Translations under genes and position numbers: made by a program
Shown here: in pieces, positions 1-8,552 of the stretch
How the letters are laid out: every line of letters starts with the position of its first letter
Position numbering within the stretch: the stretch's first letter is position 1
Origin: an uncultured Clostridia bacterium
GTDB taxonomy: Bacteria > Bacillota > Clostridia > Oscillospirales > Acutalibacteraceae
NCBI GenBank assembly: GCA_946183365.1
Contig: CAMHAH010000006.1
Location: 62,001-126,000, forward strand
Length of the DNA: 64,000 nt
Direction of reading: 5' to 3'
The notes under the pieces: model-generated
Database searches by the model: none
What the model saw: the letters and a program-made list of their open reading frames with translations, nothing else
What the model was told of the DNA's origin: nothing

Positions 1-2
1 AG

Positions 3-83
3 AAAAAGGCTGTCTCAAAGCCCGCGGTTCCGCGCAAGAAAACGGCTAAAGCGGGCACAAAACGCCCCGGCGCCGCTCTATGA
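3..83 (+). CDS. C-terminal tail of an upstream gene (possibly Lon protease), partial
   Basis: An open frame enters the window at base 3 and ends with TGA at 81-83. The 26 visible residues are rich in Lys, Ala, Pro and Arg, like a basic disordered tail. No domain is visible. The link to Lon is inference only: lon commonly sits directly before engB/ysxC in Firmicutes, and the gap to engB here is 13 bases. Confidence 0.45.
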   Translation, partial: KKAVSKPAVPRKKTAKAGTKRPGAAL

Positions 84-96
84 CAGGAGTGATCCC

Positions 97-672
97 ATGC
101 TAAACGTAGAATTCGCGTATTCGGCGGGACTTAGCTCTCAGCTTCGACCCGACGACAGACCCGACGTGGTTTTTTCGGGTCGTTCAAACGTCGGCAAGTC
201 ATCGCTGATAAATAAGCTGTGCAACCGTAAATCTCTGGCTCGCGTCAGCTCAAAGCCCGGCAAGACCGCTACGATAAACTTCTTTGACGCGGGCGACTTC
301 AACCTCGTCGATCTGCCCGGCTACGGCTACGCTAAGGTAAGCAAGGTCGAAAAGCTCAGATGGGCAGAGCTGGTCGAGGGATACTTCGCGGCGGGGCGTG
401 ATATCGCTCTGGTCGTGCAGATAATCGATATGCGCCACAAGCCCTCTGTCGACGATATGAATATGATAAACTATCTTTATGACAGCCGTATCCCTTTCAT
501 CATCGTTATGACTAAGGCGGACAAGCTTAATAATACTCAGTTCGCCGATCAGACAGAGCAGATGACAGAGATATTCGCCGATTATAAGGATGTAGAGCTT
601 TATCCGTTCTCCGCCCTCAAGGGTTACGGAGCTGACAAGATCACCGAGGCGATATTATCAAGGCTTAAGTAG
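97..672 (+). CDS. engB: Ribosome biogenesis GTP-binding protein EngB/YsxC
   Basis: This is a small Era/TrmE-type GTPase needed for late assembly of the large ribosomal subunit in the cytoplasm. All G motifs are visible: P-loop GRSNVGKSS at residues 28-36, DLPG at 72-75, TKAD at 139-142 and an SAL(K) G5 motif near 173. The length of 191 residues is normal for the family. The start is supported by AGGAGTG at 84-90. The gene follows the end of a probable lon gene, a common Firmicutes arrangement, and lysA begins 24 bases downstream, so the two are probably cotranscribed. Confidence 0.96.
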   Translation: MLNVEFAYSAGLSSQLRPDDRPDVVFSGRSNVGKSSLINKLCNRKSLARVSSKPGKTATINFFDAGDFNLVDLPGYGYAKVSKVEKLRWAELVEGYFAAGRDIALVVQIIDMRHKPSVDDMNMINYLYDSRIPFIIVMTKADKLNNTQFADQTEQMTEIFADYKDVELYPFSALKGYGADKITEAILSRLK

Positions 673-696
673 AGATCATAATTTGGAGGTATAGAT

Positions 697-1977
697 ATGA
701 AAAAGACACCGTTTTTGACCAAGGCGGCTGCCGAGGATATCATCAAGGATATCCCTACGCCGTTCCACATCTACGACGAGAAGGGTATTCGTGAGAACTG
801 CCGCAGATTGTACAAGGCTTTTTCATGGAACAAGGGCTTCAAGGAGTATTTCGCAGTTAAGGCTACGCCTAATCCCTATCTGCTGTCTATCCTTAAGGAA
901 GAGGGCTGCGGCGTTGACTGCTCCTCTCTGACCGAGCTCGTCATGAGCGAGGCTTGCGGCTTTAAGGGCGCTGACATCATGTTCTCGTCAAACGTAACGC
1001 CCGAGGAGGATATGATAAAGGCATATCAGCTCGGAGCGTATATCAACCTTGACGATATAAACTTCGTACCGTTCATCGAGCGCGTCTGCGGAGTTCCCGA
1101 GACGGTCTGCTGCCGTTATAATCCGGGCGGTAAATTTGAACTCGCCGCCTCACGCACAGGCGTCCAGGTCATGGACAACCCCGGCGAGGCTAAGTACGGC
1201 ATGACCGAGGATCAGATGGCTGAGGCGTTCACCCGCCTTAAGGCTGACGGCGCGAAGCACTTCGGCATCCACGCTTTCTTGGCTTCAAACACCGTTTCAA
1301 ACGAGTATTACGCCGATCTTGCTTCTATTCTCTTCAAGCTCGCGATCAGGCTTCGCGACCGCTGCGGCGTCCATATCTCTTTCATTAACCTTTCGGGCGG
1401 TATCGGCGTAGATTACCGTCCCGAAGAGCCCACCAACGATATCATGGTTATCGGCGATCTCGTTCGTCAGAAGTTTGAAGAGATCTTAGTGCCCGAGGGC
1501 ATGGGCGATATCGCCATATTCAGTGAGCTCGGCAGATACATGATGGCTCCTTACGGCGCCCTCATAGCTACCTGCCTGCACACAAAGCATATCTATAAGG
1601 ATTATATCGGTCTCGACGCCTGCGCGGCTAACCTCATGAGACCCGCTATGTACGGCTCATACCATCATATCACCGTGCTGGGCAAAGAGGACGAGCCCTG
1701 CGACCATCTTTATGACGTAACGGGCGGATTATGCGAGAACAACGACAAGTTTGCTGTCGACCGTATGCTGCCCGAGATACTGCCCGGCGACCTTATCTAT
1801 ATCCACGATACGGGAGCTCACGGTTTTTCTATGGGCTATAACTACAACGGCAAGCTGCGCTCCGCTGAGGTCCTCTTGAAAGAGGACGGCTCTCATCAGC
1901 TTATCCGCAGAGCTGAGACCATGGACGATTATTTCGCGACCTTCGACTTCTCGCCGTATCACTTCAACACTAAGTGA
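697..1977 (+). CDS. lysA: Diaminopimelate decarboxylase
   Basis: The enzyme decarboxylates meso-diaminopimelate to lysine, the last step of lysine synthesis. It is a fold-type III PLP enzyme with an N-terminal TIM barrel and a C-terminal beta domain. The PLP lysine is K55 in YFAVKA. The phosphate-binding stretch LSGGIG and the motif SELGRYM are present. The catalytic cysteine is C346 in CENND, where many relatives have CESGD. At 426 residues it is of usual length. GGAGGT lies at a good distance before the ATG. The gene is followed by a strong hairpin at 2003-2043. Assignment to DAP rather than another basic amino acid is by overall similarity. Confidence 0.88.
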   Translation: MKKTPFLTKAAAEDIIKDIPTPFHIYDEKGIRENCRRLYKAFSWNKGFKEYFAVKATPNPYLLSILKEEGCGVDCSSLTELVMSEACGFKGADIMFSSNVTPEEDMIKAYQLGAYINLDDINFVPFIERVCGVPETVCCRYNPGGKFELAASRTGVQVMDNPGEAKYGMTEDQMAEAFTRLKADGAKHFGIHAFLASNTVSNEYYADLASILFKLAIRLRDRCGVHISFINLSGGIGVDYRPEEPTNDIMVIGDLVRQKFEEILVPEGMGDIAIFSELGRYMMAPYGALIATCLHTKHIYKDYIGLDACAANLMRPAMYGSYHHITVLGKEDEPCDHLYDVTGGLCENNDKFAVDRMLPEILPGDLIYIHDTGAHGFSMGYNYNGKLRSAEVLLKEDGSHQLIRRAETMDDYFATFDFSPYHFNTK

Positions 1978-1998
1978 CCTTTGACGGCTATATTAATA

Positions 1999-2027
1999 TC
2001 ATATCCCCCTTCATGCGCTCATATAAT
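1999..2027 (+). promoter_or_regulatory. Possible mother-cell (sigma-E/K-like) promoter
   Basis: CATATAAT at 2020-2027 matches the sigma-E -10 consensus CATACAMT at all but one base. TCATATC at 1999-2005, 14 bases upstream, is a fair -35 match. Transcription would begin near 2034, inside the lysA terminator, leaving the GGGGG ribosome site unpaired. No good sigma-A -35 lies at 17 bases. The downstream genes are spore-cortex-like, which fits. This is a pattern match only. Confidence 0.35.
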
Positions 2028-2047
2028 GAGGCATAAGGGGGATTTTT
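2003..2047 (+). terminator. Long hairpin after lysA, overlapping the next gene's start region
   Basis: ATCCCCCTT (2003-2011) pairs perfectly with AAGGGGGAT (2035-2043). Inside it ATGC pairs with GCAT and CTCAT with ATGAG around a 3-base loop, giving an almost continuous 18-bp stem followed by TTTTT. It looks like the lysA terminator. Its 3' arm is also the ribosome binding site of the gene starting at 2048. Confidence 0.75.
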
Positions 2048-2515
2048 ATGTACAGAGATTATTTGAACAGCGATAAAACACCCGCGGAGCTTTATTCAAA
2101 CACCCGTGTTTTGCCGAAGGGAGAAACGCCGTTTCGTGATGAATATGAGGAGTATATACAGGCGTATCCCGGCAGAGGAACGCTCAAGGTACAGATAAGC
2201 GTAGCGAGGGGAGCTTTTCCGCTTAAAAACGTTCTTGTAGACGTATCGCAGATATATAACGGAGTGAGGTACAGCCTGTATAACGACGTCACCGACGTTT
2301 CGGGGATAGTCGACAACATGGTTCTGCCCGCGCGTTCTATAGAGAGCACCTTGAATTTCGATACAGCTCAGATACCCGAGGCTGAGTACCTCGTGACCAT
2401 ATTCCATCCCGATTTTCAGGAGCTCTCTGATTGTACCGTAATAATCCACGATAAGACCGAGACCATCCTGCCGATCTCGCTCGTACCGCTAACGGGGGAG
2501 GTCAACAATGGCTGA
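2048..2515 (+). CDS. Conserved protein with transthyretin/carboxypeptidase-regulatory-like fold, partner of the SpoIID-like gene
   Basis: A 155-residue protein without signal peptide or membrane segment. Residues about 45-100 read like a carboxypeptidase-regulatory/transthyretin-type beta domain (variable loop, then a D-x-S-G turn). The start follows AAGGGGGAT. It overlaps the next gene by 8 bases, indicating translational coupling with the SpoIID-like enzyme. I do not recognise a characterised family member. A role in cortex or cell-wall remodelling is inferred from the neighbour only. Confidence 0.7.
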   Translation: MYRDYLNSDKTPAELYSNTRVLPKGETPFRDEYEEYIQAYPGRGTLKVQISVARGAFPLKNVLVDVSQIYNGVRYSLYNDVTDVSGIVDNMVLPARSIESTLNFDTAQIPEAEYLVTIFHPDFQELSDCTVIIHDKTETILPISLVPLTGEVNNG

Positions 2516-3851
2516 GCTGCCTGTGATACCCACCTATATCGCCGTACACCTTGGAGCGCCTAATTCAAACGCTGAGAACGTGACCGTCCGCTTCTCGGAT
2601 TACATCAAGAATGTCGCTTCGTCTGAGATATACCCGACATGGCCGCCCGCGGCGCTCAGGGCTAATATCCTCGCTCAGATATCATATACCCTAAACCGAG
2701 TTTATACCGAGTATTATCCCAGCCGCGGATATGACTTTGATATAACAAACGACACAAGATATGACCACGCCTATACAAAGAACGGCGAGGTGTTCGATAC
2801 CGTCAGCATCATCGTCGATGATATCTTCAATAACTATATCCGCCGCAAGGGCGCTGTAGAGCCGCTTGCCGCCAAATTCTGTGACGGAGTGGTAACTCAG
2901 TGCGGCGGTCTGCTGCAGTGGGGAAGTGTCGAGCTCGCAAATCAAGGGTATACCGATCTCGAGATACTCAGATACTACTACGGCGATGATATCGAGCTTG
3001 TAGAGAACGCGCCTCTCGCCGATAATATACCCTCATATCCCGGTACGGCGCTCTCGCGAGGTTCCTTCGGCAACGAGGTACGGCTCATAAAAAACGAGCT
3101 TAGCCGCATACGCCGCAATTATCCCGCCATACCCGAGATCAACTCGGCGACGTCGGTGTTCGACGGAGAGACCGAGGAGGCTGTAAAAGCTTTCCAGCGC
3201 ATATTCAATCTCACGGCTGACGGCGTTGTAGGCAAGGCGACATGGTATAAGATAAAGCAGATATACGCTGCCGTGAAGAGGCTCTCTGAGCTGACCAGCG
3301 AGGGTCTGACCATACCCGAGATCGAGCGTGTGTTCAAGACCGAGCTGAGTATCGGCGACAGCGGGGCAGAGGTAGAGGCTCTGCAATACTACCTTGCTTT
3401 TTTAGGATATTTCTACCCTCAGCTTCCGCCTATTCCTATCACAGGCTTCTTTGACGAGGCTACCCGTGACGCGGTCTTTACCTTTCAGAACGAGTATGGA
3501 TTGCCTATCACCGGCGTTGTGGATATCGGCACATACTACCGTATCGAGCAGGAGTATAAGAAGGCTGTATCCGATCTGCCCGCTAACTATCAGAGCGCTA
3601 TCGGCGAGCCTTATCCCGGAAGATTTCTTGTAGAGGGCGACAGGGGAGAAGAGGTGCGCGTTATCCAGAACTACATCAACCGTATCGGCCGCGTCGATCC
3701 CGATATTCCCGAGATAACCGTTGACGGTATATTCGGGCCTCAGACCAAGGCGGCTGTCATCGCGATACAGCGGCAGCTCGGTATAGAGCAGAACGGAGCC
3801 ATAGGCCCTGTAGAATGGGTCGAGATAATCACAAGAGGCAACAATATCTGA
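2508..3851 (+). CDS. SpoIID/SleC-like peptidoglycan enzyme with three PG-binding domains
   Basis: 447 residues. Residues about 1-165 resemble the SpoIID/SleC lytic transglycosylase region: a Ser-Glu followed by YPTWPPAALRAN, comparable to the SpoIID catalytic Glu segment, and later a CDG...LLQWGS block. Three PG_binding_1 domains follow (roughly residues 185-250, 280-350 and 375-445), each with the F-x-x-x-T-x-x-AV pattern. No signal peptide is visible. SpoIID and SleC relatives act on septal or spore cortex peptidoglycan, so a spore-related role is likely but not shown. It is cotranscribed with the gene at 2048. Confidence 0.75.
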   Translation: MAELPVIPTYIAVHLGAPNSNAENVTVRFSDYIKNVASSEIYPTWPPAALRANILAQISYTLNRVYTEYYPSRGYDFDITNDTRYDHAYTKNGEVFDTVSIIVDDIFNNYIRRKGAVEPLAAKFCDGVVTQCGGLLQWGSVELANQGYTDLEILRYYYGDDIELVENAPLADNIPSYPGTALSRGSFGNEVRLIKNELSRIRRNYPAIPEINSATSVFDGETEEAVKAFQRIFNLTADGVVGKATWYKIKQIYAAVKRLSELTSEGLTIPEIERVFKTELSIGDSGAEVEALQYYLAFLGYFYPQLPPIPITGFFDEATRDAVFTFQNEYGLPITGVVDIGTYYRIEQEYKKAVSDLPANYQSAIGEPYPGRFLVEGDRGEEVRVIQNYINRIGRVDPDIPEITVDGIFGPQTKAAVIAIQRQLGIEQNGAIGPVEWVEIITRGNNI

Positions 3852-3857
3852 TAAAGA

Positions 3858-3902
3858 AAAGATACGCTTACAGAGCTTTCGCAGCCGTAAGCGCATCTTT
3901 GA
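3858..3902. terminator. Hairpin between convergent genes
   Basis: AAAGATACGCTTAC (3858-3871) pairs with GTAAGCGCATCTTT (3887-3900), with one mismatch-type position, around a 15-base loop. It sits between the end of the SpoIID-like gene and the end of the minus-strand gene at 3937 and can serve both. Confidence 0.75.
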
Positions 3903-3936
3903 TTAGTTATTTGTCAAAACGGCGTTCTGTTTGAGA

Positions 3937-4494
3937 TCATGCCCAGGGGTCGGCGGACTTCGCGGGTCTTATGCCGACCAATATCATCTGTTCGCTCAGG
4001 TACCATTTGCCCTCGCTCGGCTTTAATCTCAGTTTTATCTGTCTGGGAGAGTCAGCGCCGCCGGAGTTCAGATGCAGAGTAGCCCAACCTTCGTTTTGGA
4101 ACGAATACGGATTGGAGAAGATAGCTACGGTAAAGGGCTTATCGGGCGTATAATTGTTCTCGGGCACAGCGCCGTTGAAGTATGAGAAGGGTACGAGCTT
4201 GCTGTCGCGGAAACGGTCGTTGAGAAAGCTTATCTCATAATTCGACAGCGGTTCGGGACCTTTCAGAAAATCCAGCATATCCCTGCCGATCTCGGGAGCC
4301 GCGGCATAAGCGCACAGCGCGCAAAGTGTAAGAGCGGCTGTTTTATATGGTGTATCAAGGCTCGCCTCAGGCAGGGCTTTGAGCTCGTCGACGCTTTCGG
4401 GCAGTCTGTCGAATACAAATGTAAAGGTACCCTCAGCGGGCTTGCTTGCGGCGGATGATGCCTCGGGTCGGTCAAGATTATCGAATATACTCAT
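3937..4494 (-). CDS. Conserved Firmicutes protein of unknown function (DUF6935-like)
   Basis: 185 residues from the ATG at 4494, preceded by GGAGG (AAAGGAGGCTGTGAT); an ATG further upstream has no ribosome site. The protein starts MSIFDNL and contains a conserved block around LPESVDELKALPEASLDTP, a Cys/Ala-rich helical stretch, and a C-terminal beta region ending in PWA. It resembles a family I believe is DUF6935, common in gut Clostridia and with no assigned role. No signal peptide or membrane segment. It is a single gene with its own hairpin terminator. Confidence 0.7.
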   Translation of the reverse strand: MSIFDNLDRPEASSAASKPAEGTFTFVFDRLPESVDELKALPEASLDTPYKTAALTLCALCAYAAAPEIGRDMLDFLKGPEPLSNYEISFLNDRFRDSKLVPFSYFNGAVPENNYTPDKPFTVAIFSNPYSFQNEGWATLHLNSGGADSPRQIKLRLKPSEGKWYLSEQMILVGIRPAKSADPWA

Positions 4495-4606
4495 ATCACA
4501 GCCTCCTTTTTCTACATGATACCATGAGTAAATCTTTTTGTAAATAAATATTTGCAACCGCGCTTATAATGTAGTATTATAGACCCATAAATATATGGAG
4601 AGTATT

Positions 4607-5224
4607 ATGGAAGTAAAGTACATTGTTCTGGATGACAGTCTCAGCTATGAGGATGTGAGCGGTTATACAGGGCTTCTGCCTGTTGAAAGACAGGAGAGGA
4701 TCGCTCGGTTCCGCTTTGATAAGGATAAGCTCAGATCGGTCATCGCGGGGCTGATGATAATCCACGCTACAGGCGGAGGCAGGCTGATATACGGCGAAAA
4801 AGAGAAGCCGTATCTCGCCGACGGCAGTATGTTTTTTTCTCTGTCTCACAGCGGCGACGTCGTAGCCATAGCGACCGATGATATCGAGGTCGGCTGTGAC
4901 GCGGAGCTTATAAAGGGCGATAACCGCCTTAAGATCGCCGACAGGTTTTATAATATCAATGAGCGCGAATATGTTCATTCCGCTGATGATGAAAAGCTCG
5001 CTTTTTGCCGCATATGGACCAGAAAGGAAGCGTATCTCAAGATGACGGGAGAGGGGATAAGTACCGACCTGACCGCTTTTGACACGACTGCTGAGCCGCT
5101 GAGCTCACAGATATTCACAAAGGATATGGACGGCTGGTGCCTTTCGGTTTGCTCCGAAAAGAGAATAGACGAAAAAAAGATTTATATTTCTGAATTAGAA
5201 ATAAAAGATTTGCTGAGTATATAA
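4607..5224 (+). CDS. 4'-phosphopantetheinyl transferase, Sfp type
   Basis: This enzyme moves the phosphopantetheine arm of CoA onto a carrier-protein serine. The Sfp-family signatures are present: VGCDAE (usually VGxDxE, Mg2+ and CoA binding) and the W-x-x-KEAYLKMTGEGI motif. I place the start at 4607 because GGAGAG (4597-4602) fits it; an in-frame ATG at 4595 would overlap that site. About 205 residues, slightly short for Sfp. No NRPS, PKS or fatty-acid gene lies nearby, so the target carrier protein is unknown. It ends at a strong bidirectional hairpin. Confidence 0.88.
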   Translation: MEVKYIVLDDSLSYEDVSGYTGLLPVERQERIARFRFDKDKLRSVIAGLMIIHATGGGRLIYGEKEKPYLADGSMFFSLSHSGDVVAIATDDIEVGCDAELIKGDNRLKIADRFYNINEREYVHSADDEKLAFCRIWTRKEAYLKMTGEGISTDLTAFDTTAEPLSSQIFTKDMDGWCLSVCSEKRIDEKKIYISELEIKDLLSI

Positions 5225-5226
5225 AG

Positions 5227-5254
5227 AGAGCCGCAGGTCAGCGCCTGCGGCTCT
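5227..5254. terminator. Bidirectional terminator
   Basis: AGAGCCGCAGG (5227-5237) pairs perfectly with CCTGCGGCTCT (5244-5254) around a 6-base loop, between two convergent genes. Confidence 0.85.
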
Positions 5255-5259
5255 GTCGT

Positions 5260-6504
5260 TTATTCTTCTTTAAGCTCCGCCATCGCGGATATTATCCTCC
5301 GGTTTTTCACCCGTTTTACTGTGAACTTTATTCCTTTATAGCTGACCTTTTGTCCTCGTATCGGTATATCGCCGAGCTGCTCGACGATGAAGCCGCCCAC
5401 AGAGTTGCTCTCTATATCGTCATCCGGCTTTATATCGAACTTTTCAAAGAGTTCGTTGAGATCCATATCACCCGATACCAGATATTTGTTCTCGCCCATC
5501 TGTGTACAGGTGTGCTCGATATCCTCGTCCTCATCCCATATATCGCCGACGATCTCCTCAAGCAGATCCTCCATGGTGACTATACCCAAAAAGCCGCCGT
5601 ATTCATCGGTGACGATAGCTATATGCAGCTTGTTAGCGCGGAAGTCGTTCAGTATATCCGAGAGCTTAAGGTTCTTGTAGATGAAGTGAGCGGGGGTGAT
5701 CAGCTCGCGGATATCCGCTCCGCCGTCGATGACCTTTTCAAGGTAATCTCTGGTGTGCAAAATGCCGATGATATTGTCTATCTCGCCCTCATATACGGGT
5801 ATGCGCGAGTATCTCTCGCGTATTATCAGGTCGTGTATCTCTTCCTTGCTGTCGTCTATGTCTATGAGGGTGACGTCTACTCTGGGGGTGAGTATCTCCT
5901 GAGCGGTCTTTTCGTCAAATTCAAGCGCCGACTGCACCAGCTCGCTCTCTTGTTCTTCGAGTATGCCCTCTTCTTCGATGGATTCTATGATGTATTTGAG
6001 CTCATCCTCAGTTACGGACGGGCTCTCTTTTTTGATATGAGCAATCTTCATGAACAGGGTCTTTATGCCGAGGAACAGATATACGAGCGGGGTCAGTATG
6101 TAGGTCAGTACCTTTAGTATGAAAGCGGTATGCAGGACTATCCCGTCGCTCATCTCGCGGCCTAAGCATTTGGGGATGACCTCGCCGAAGGTCAGTACCA
6201 GCAGGGTGGTGCCGCCCGTGGCGATAGCCGCACCGTAGTTTTTGAAGATATTCATACACATTATAGTCGCGAGTGATGAACAGCCTAAGTTGACTACGTT
6301 GTTGCCTATGAGTATGGCGGTGAGAGCTCTGTCAAAGTTATCGTTTATCCACAGCGCATTTTTTGCCCTTTTGCTGCCGTTGTCGGCAAGAGCCTTAAGG
6401 CGAATGGTGTTGGCGCATGAGAATGCTGTTTCAACGCACGAGAAGAACGCCGACAGTAAAATCAGCAAAGCGATCGTGATACCGTATATAGCGTTTGTAC
6501 TCAT
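5260..6504 (-). CDS. CNNM/CorC-type transporter with CBS pair (hemolysin family)
   Basis: 414 residues with the standard order: a DUF21/CNNM membrane domain of about four helices (residues about 1-180), a tandem CBS pair (about 200-325, with RIPVYEGEIDNIIGILHTRDYL) and a C-terminal CorC/HlyC domain (about 340-410). Family members are linked to Mg2+ export or cation homeostasis; the older name haemolysin is misleading. The start follows GGAGGAAAAATG. Single gene, convergent with the PPTase gene. Confidence 0.88.
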   Translation of the reverse strand: MSTNAIYGITIALLILLSAFFSCVETAFSCANTIRLKALADNGSKRAKNALWINDNFDRALTAILIGNNVVNLGCSSLATIMCMNIFKNYGAAIATGGTTLLVLTFGEVIPKCLGREMSDGIVLHTAFILKVLTYILTPLVYLFLGIKTLFMKIAHIKKESPSVTEDELKYIIESIEEEGILEEQESELVQSALEFDEKTAQEILTPRVDVTLIDIDDSKEEIHDLIIRERYSRIPVYEGEIDNIIGILHTRDYLEKVIDGGADIRELITPAHFIYKNLKLSDILNDFRANKLHIAIVTDEYGGFLGIVTMEDLLEEIVGDIWDEDEDIEHTCTQMGENKYLVSGDMDLNELFEKFDIKPDDDIESNSVGGFIVEQLGDIPIRGQKVSYKGIKFTVKRVKNRRIISAMAELKEE

Positions 6505-6651
6505 TTTTCCTCCGAATTATAAAAAGTTGATCTGCCGTGTTTTGAGCGGCGGTTTCAACCGTTTTCTGCTGTGTTGAGCATATATATACATGATAATACT
6601 ACTATAATATAATAAAATTAATATGATTATAGAGAAATTAAATGATTTTTC

Positions 6652-6680
6652 TTGAAGATTTCAGCATATAATGTTATACT
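6652..6680 (+). promoter_or_regulatory. Sigma-A-type promoter of tepA-like gene
   Basis: TTGAAG (6652-6657), 17-base spacer, TATACT (6675-6680). The rest of the 6505-6755 gap is AT-rich with no other feature I can support. Confidence 0.6.
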
Positions 6681-6755
6681 ATATCTTGGTAATCTATTGC
6701 GCTTTGTATACATGATTTCGCTTTATCTATCCAAACTATCTTTGGAGGTGCAGTT

Positions 6756-7460
6756 ATGTGTACAAACGATAATGAGATATCGGTAGAAAACGAAAGTCAG
6801 GACAGCTCTTCGCAGCGGCCGAGAGACAGTATAACGGCGATGGGCAGCGTGATAACCCACAGGGGCGATAATATCATCTACTGCCTGACGGTAGTCGGTC
6901 AGATAGAGGGGCATTATATCCTGCCCGAGAACAACAAGACCACTAAGTATGAGCACGTTATCCCGTCGCTTCTCGCTATAGACGAGGATGAAGAGATAGA
7001 CGGACTATTGGTGCTTCTCAATACCTCCGGCGGTGACGTCGAGGCGGGTCTCGCTATAGCCGAGATGATATCGGGTATGAAGAAGCCGAGCGTTTCTCTT
7101 GTGCTGGGCGGAGGTCACTCTATAGGCATACCGCTCGCCGTGGCTTGTGATAGGAGCTTCATAGTCAGCACGGCTTCGATGACCGTACACCCTGTGCGTA
7201 CTACGGGGCTTACGGTAGGCGCTCCGCAGACCTACAGGTATTTTCAGAAGATGCAGGATCGCATCACTCGCTTTGTGGTTGAGAACTCGTCCATCACTCA
7301 GGAGAAATACAGAGAGCTTGTGCTCAACACGGGCGAGCTCGTCACCGATATCGGTACCGTGCTCGAGGGCAAAGAGGCTGTTGAATGCGGTCTTATCGAC
7401 GCGGTAGGTACCTTGTCTGAGGCTACCGACGCGTTGTACGAAATGATACAAAACAGATAA
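6756..7460 (+). CDS. tepA: ClpP-like serine protease, TepA/YlbJ-neighbour type
   Basis: 234 residues with the ClpP/crotonase fold. The nucleophile is S122 in GGHSIG and the histidine H145 in MTVHP; the ending GLIDAVG fits the family. In Bacillus subtilis the related TepA (translocation-enhancing protein) gene lies just upstream of spoIIIE, and here an spoIIIE homologue lies two genes downstream, which supports the assignment. GGAGGT precedes the ATG. A poorly conserved, charged N-terminal 25 residues precedes the fold. The precise substrate is unknown. Confidence 0.8.
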   Translation: MCTNDNEISVENESQDSSSQRPRDSITAMGSVITHRGDNIIYCLTVVGQIEGHYILPENNKTTKYEHVIPSLLAIDEDEEIDGLLVLLNTSGGDVEAGLAIAEMISGMKKPSVSLVLGGGHSIGIPLAVACDRSFIVSTASMTVHPVRTTGLTVGAPQTYRYFQKMQDRITRFVVENSSITQEKYRELVLNTGELVTDIGTVLEGKEAVECGLIDAVGTLSEATDALYEMIQNR

Positions 7461-7493
7461 CGGACGGATCATCAATGATTTCTGTCCGTTATC
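7456..7493 (+). terminator. Hairpin overlapping the tepA stop codon
   Basis: GATAACGGAC (7456-7465, containing the TAA stop) pairs with GTCCGTTATC (7484-7493). There is no T-run after it, so it may be a processing or stabilising stem instead of a terminator. Confidence 0.5.
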
Positions 7494-7520
7494 ACAGAAA
7501 TTTACATAAGGAGCAGAGCT

Positions 7521-8462
7521 ATGACAATTTTAGACGCTATTATCCAGGGCGTGGTTCAGGGGCTTACAGAGTTCCTGCCCGTTTCCAGCAGCGGTCATCT
7601 CACTATTACCCAGCACATACTCGGTGTAACAGAGGATAACCTGTTCTTCAGCGTAATGCTGCATATCGGCACGCTGGTCGCCGTCATCGCCTTTTATCAC
7701 AAGCTGATTTGGCGGTTGATTAAAGAGTTTATCAGCATAATCGGAGATATCCTCACAGGTAAATTCAAGTGGAAAGAAATGTCCGACGACCGCCGTATGG
7801 TCATCATGCTTATCATCGGTCTTTTACCGCTTGTACTTCTCTTCATTCCTATCCCCGGCACGGATATGAAGGTTAAGGATCTCGCCGATGTATTCACCGG
7901 CGGCAATTATTTCTACATAGTCGGTATATCGCTGATCGTTACTTCGATACTCCTGCTTATAGGCTCGATACGCTCCCGCGGCGAGGTCGCTATGCGACAC
8001 GCTAAGGAAGGCAAGGTAGAAGCGGCGAGGACCGCTCTCACCGTGCCCGACGCTATCGTTGTAGGTATCACACAGTGCTTCGCGGCGGTATTCCCCGGTC
8101 TCTCCCGTTCAGGCTCGACCCTTTCAGCGGGTCAGATACGCGGACTGAACAAGCAGACCGCGCTCGATTACACGTTCATCCTCGGTACTCCCGCTATTGT
8201 CGCGGCGGCTCTTTTAGAGAGCAAAGAGGCTCTTGAGGCTCCCGGCGGTATCTCGATCGAAATACTGCCCATTATCGTTGGCATGATTGTAGCCGCTGTC
8301 GTAGGCTATCTGTCGATAGTCCTGTTCAAATGGCTCTTAAAGACCGACAAGATGATAATCTTCATCTTATATACAGCTATCGTAGGTATCGGAGTCCTTG
8401 TTATAAGCTTTATTGAGATGCAGACAGGAGTGAACTTCTTTACACACGTTTCTCTTGCATAA
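7521..8462 (+). CDS. uppP: Undecaprenyl-diphosphatase
   Basis: This integral membrane enzyme recycles undecaprenyl pyrophosphate to the monophosphate carrier used for peptidoglycan and wall polymers; it also confers bacitracin tolerance. The two active-site motifs are visible: GLTEFLPVSSSGH (E17, H26) and FPGLSRSGST near residue 190. About eight hydrophobic segments. 313 residues is slightly longer than the usual 270-280, due to a loop around residues 85-150. AGGAG precedes the ATG. Confidence 0.95.
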   Translation: MTILDAIIQGVVQGLTEFLPVSSSGHLTITQHILGVTEDNLFFSVMLHIGTLVAVIAFYHKLIWRLIKEFISIIGDILTGKFKWKEMSDDRRMVIMLIIGLLPLVLLFIPIPGTDMKVKDLADVFTGGNYFYIVGISLIVTSILLLIGSIRSRGEVAMRHAKEGKVEAARTALTVPDAIVVGITQCFAAVFPGLSRSGSTLSAGQIRGLNKQTALDYTFILGTPAIVAAALLESKEALEAPGGISIEILPIIVGMIVAAVVGYLSIVLFKWLLKTDKMIIFILYTAIVGIGVLVISFIEMQTGVNFFTHVSLA

Positions 8463-8471
8463 AATATGATA

Positions 8472-8508
8472 ACAAAGCGGGGGAGGGTAAAACCTCTCTC
8501 TGCTTTGT
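8472..8508 (+). terminator. Hairpin between uppP and spoIIIE
   Basis: ACAAAGC (8472-8478) and GCTTTGT (8502-8508) close a stem extended by G-rich/CT-rich arms. It lacks a clear T-run, so it may attenuate rather than end transcription. Confidence 0.5.
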
Positions 8509-8552
8509 AATGAAACAGAAACTAAAATCCAAGGAAAACAAGGAGTGATATT

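Noticed and set aside
673..696. Lysine riboswitch before lysA
   Set aside because: Only 24 bases separate engB and lysA, so there is no room for one.
5350..6117. 255-residue plus-strand frame opposite the CNNM/CorC gene
   Set aside because: Exact shadow of a well-conserved gene on the other strand; composition is that of antisense codons. The same applies to other long antisense frames over lysA, clpC, uppP and spoIIIE.
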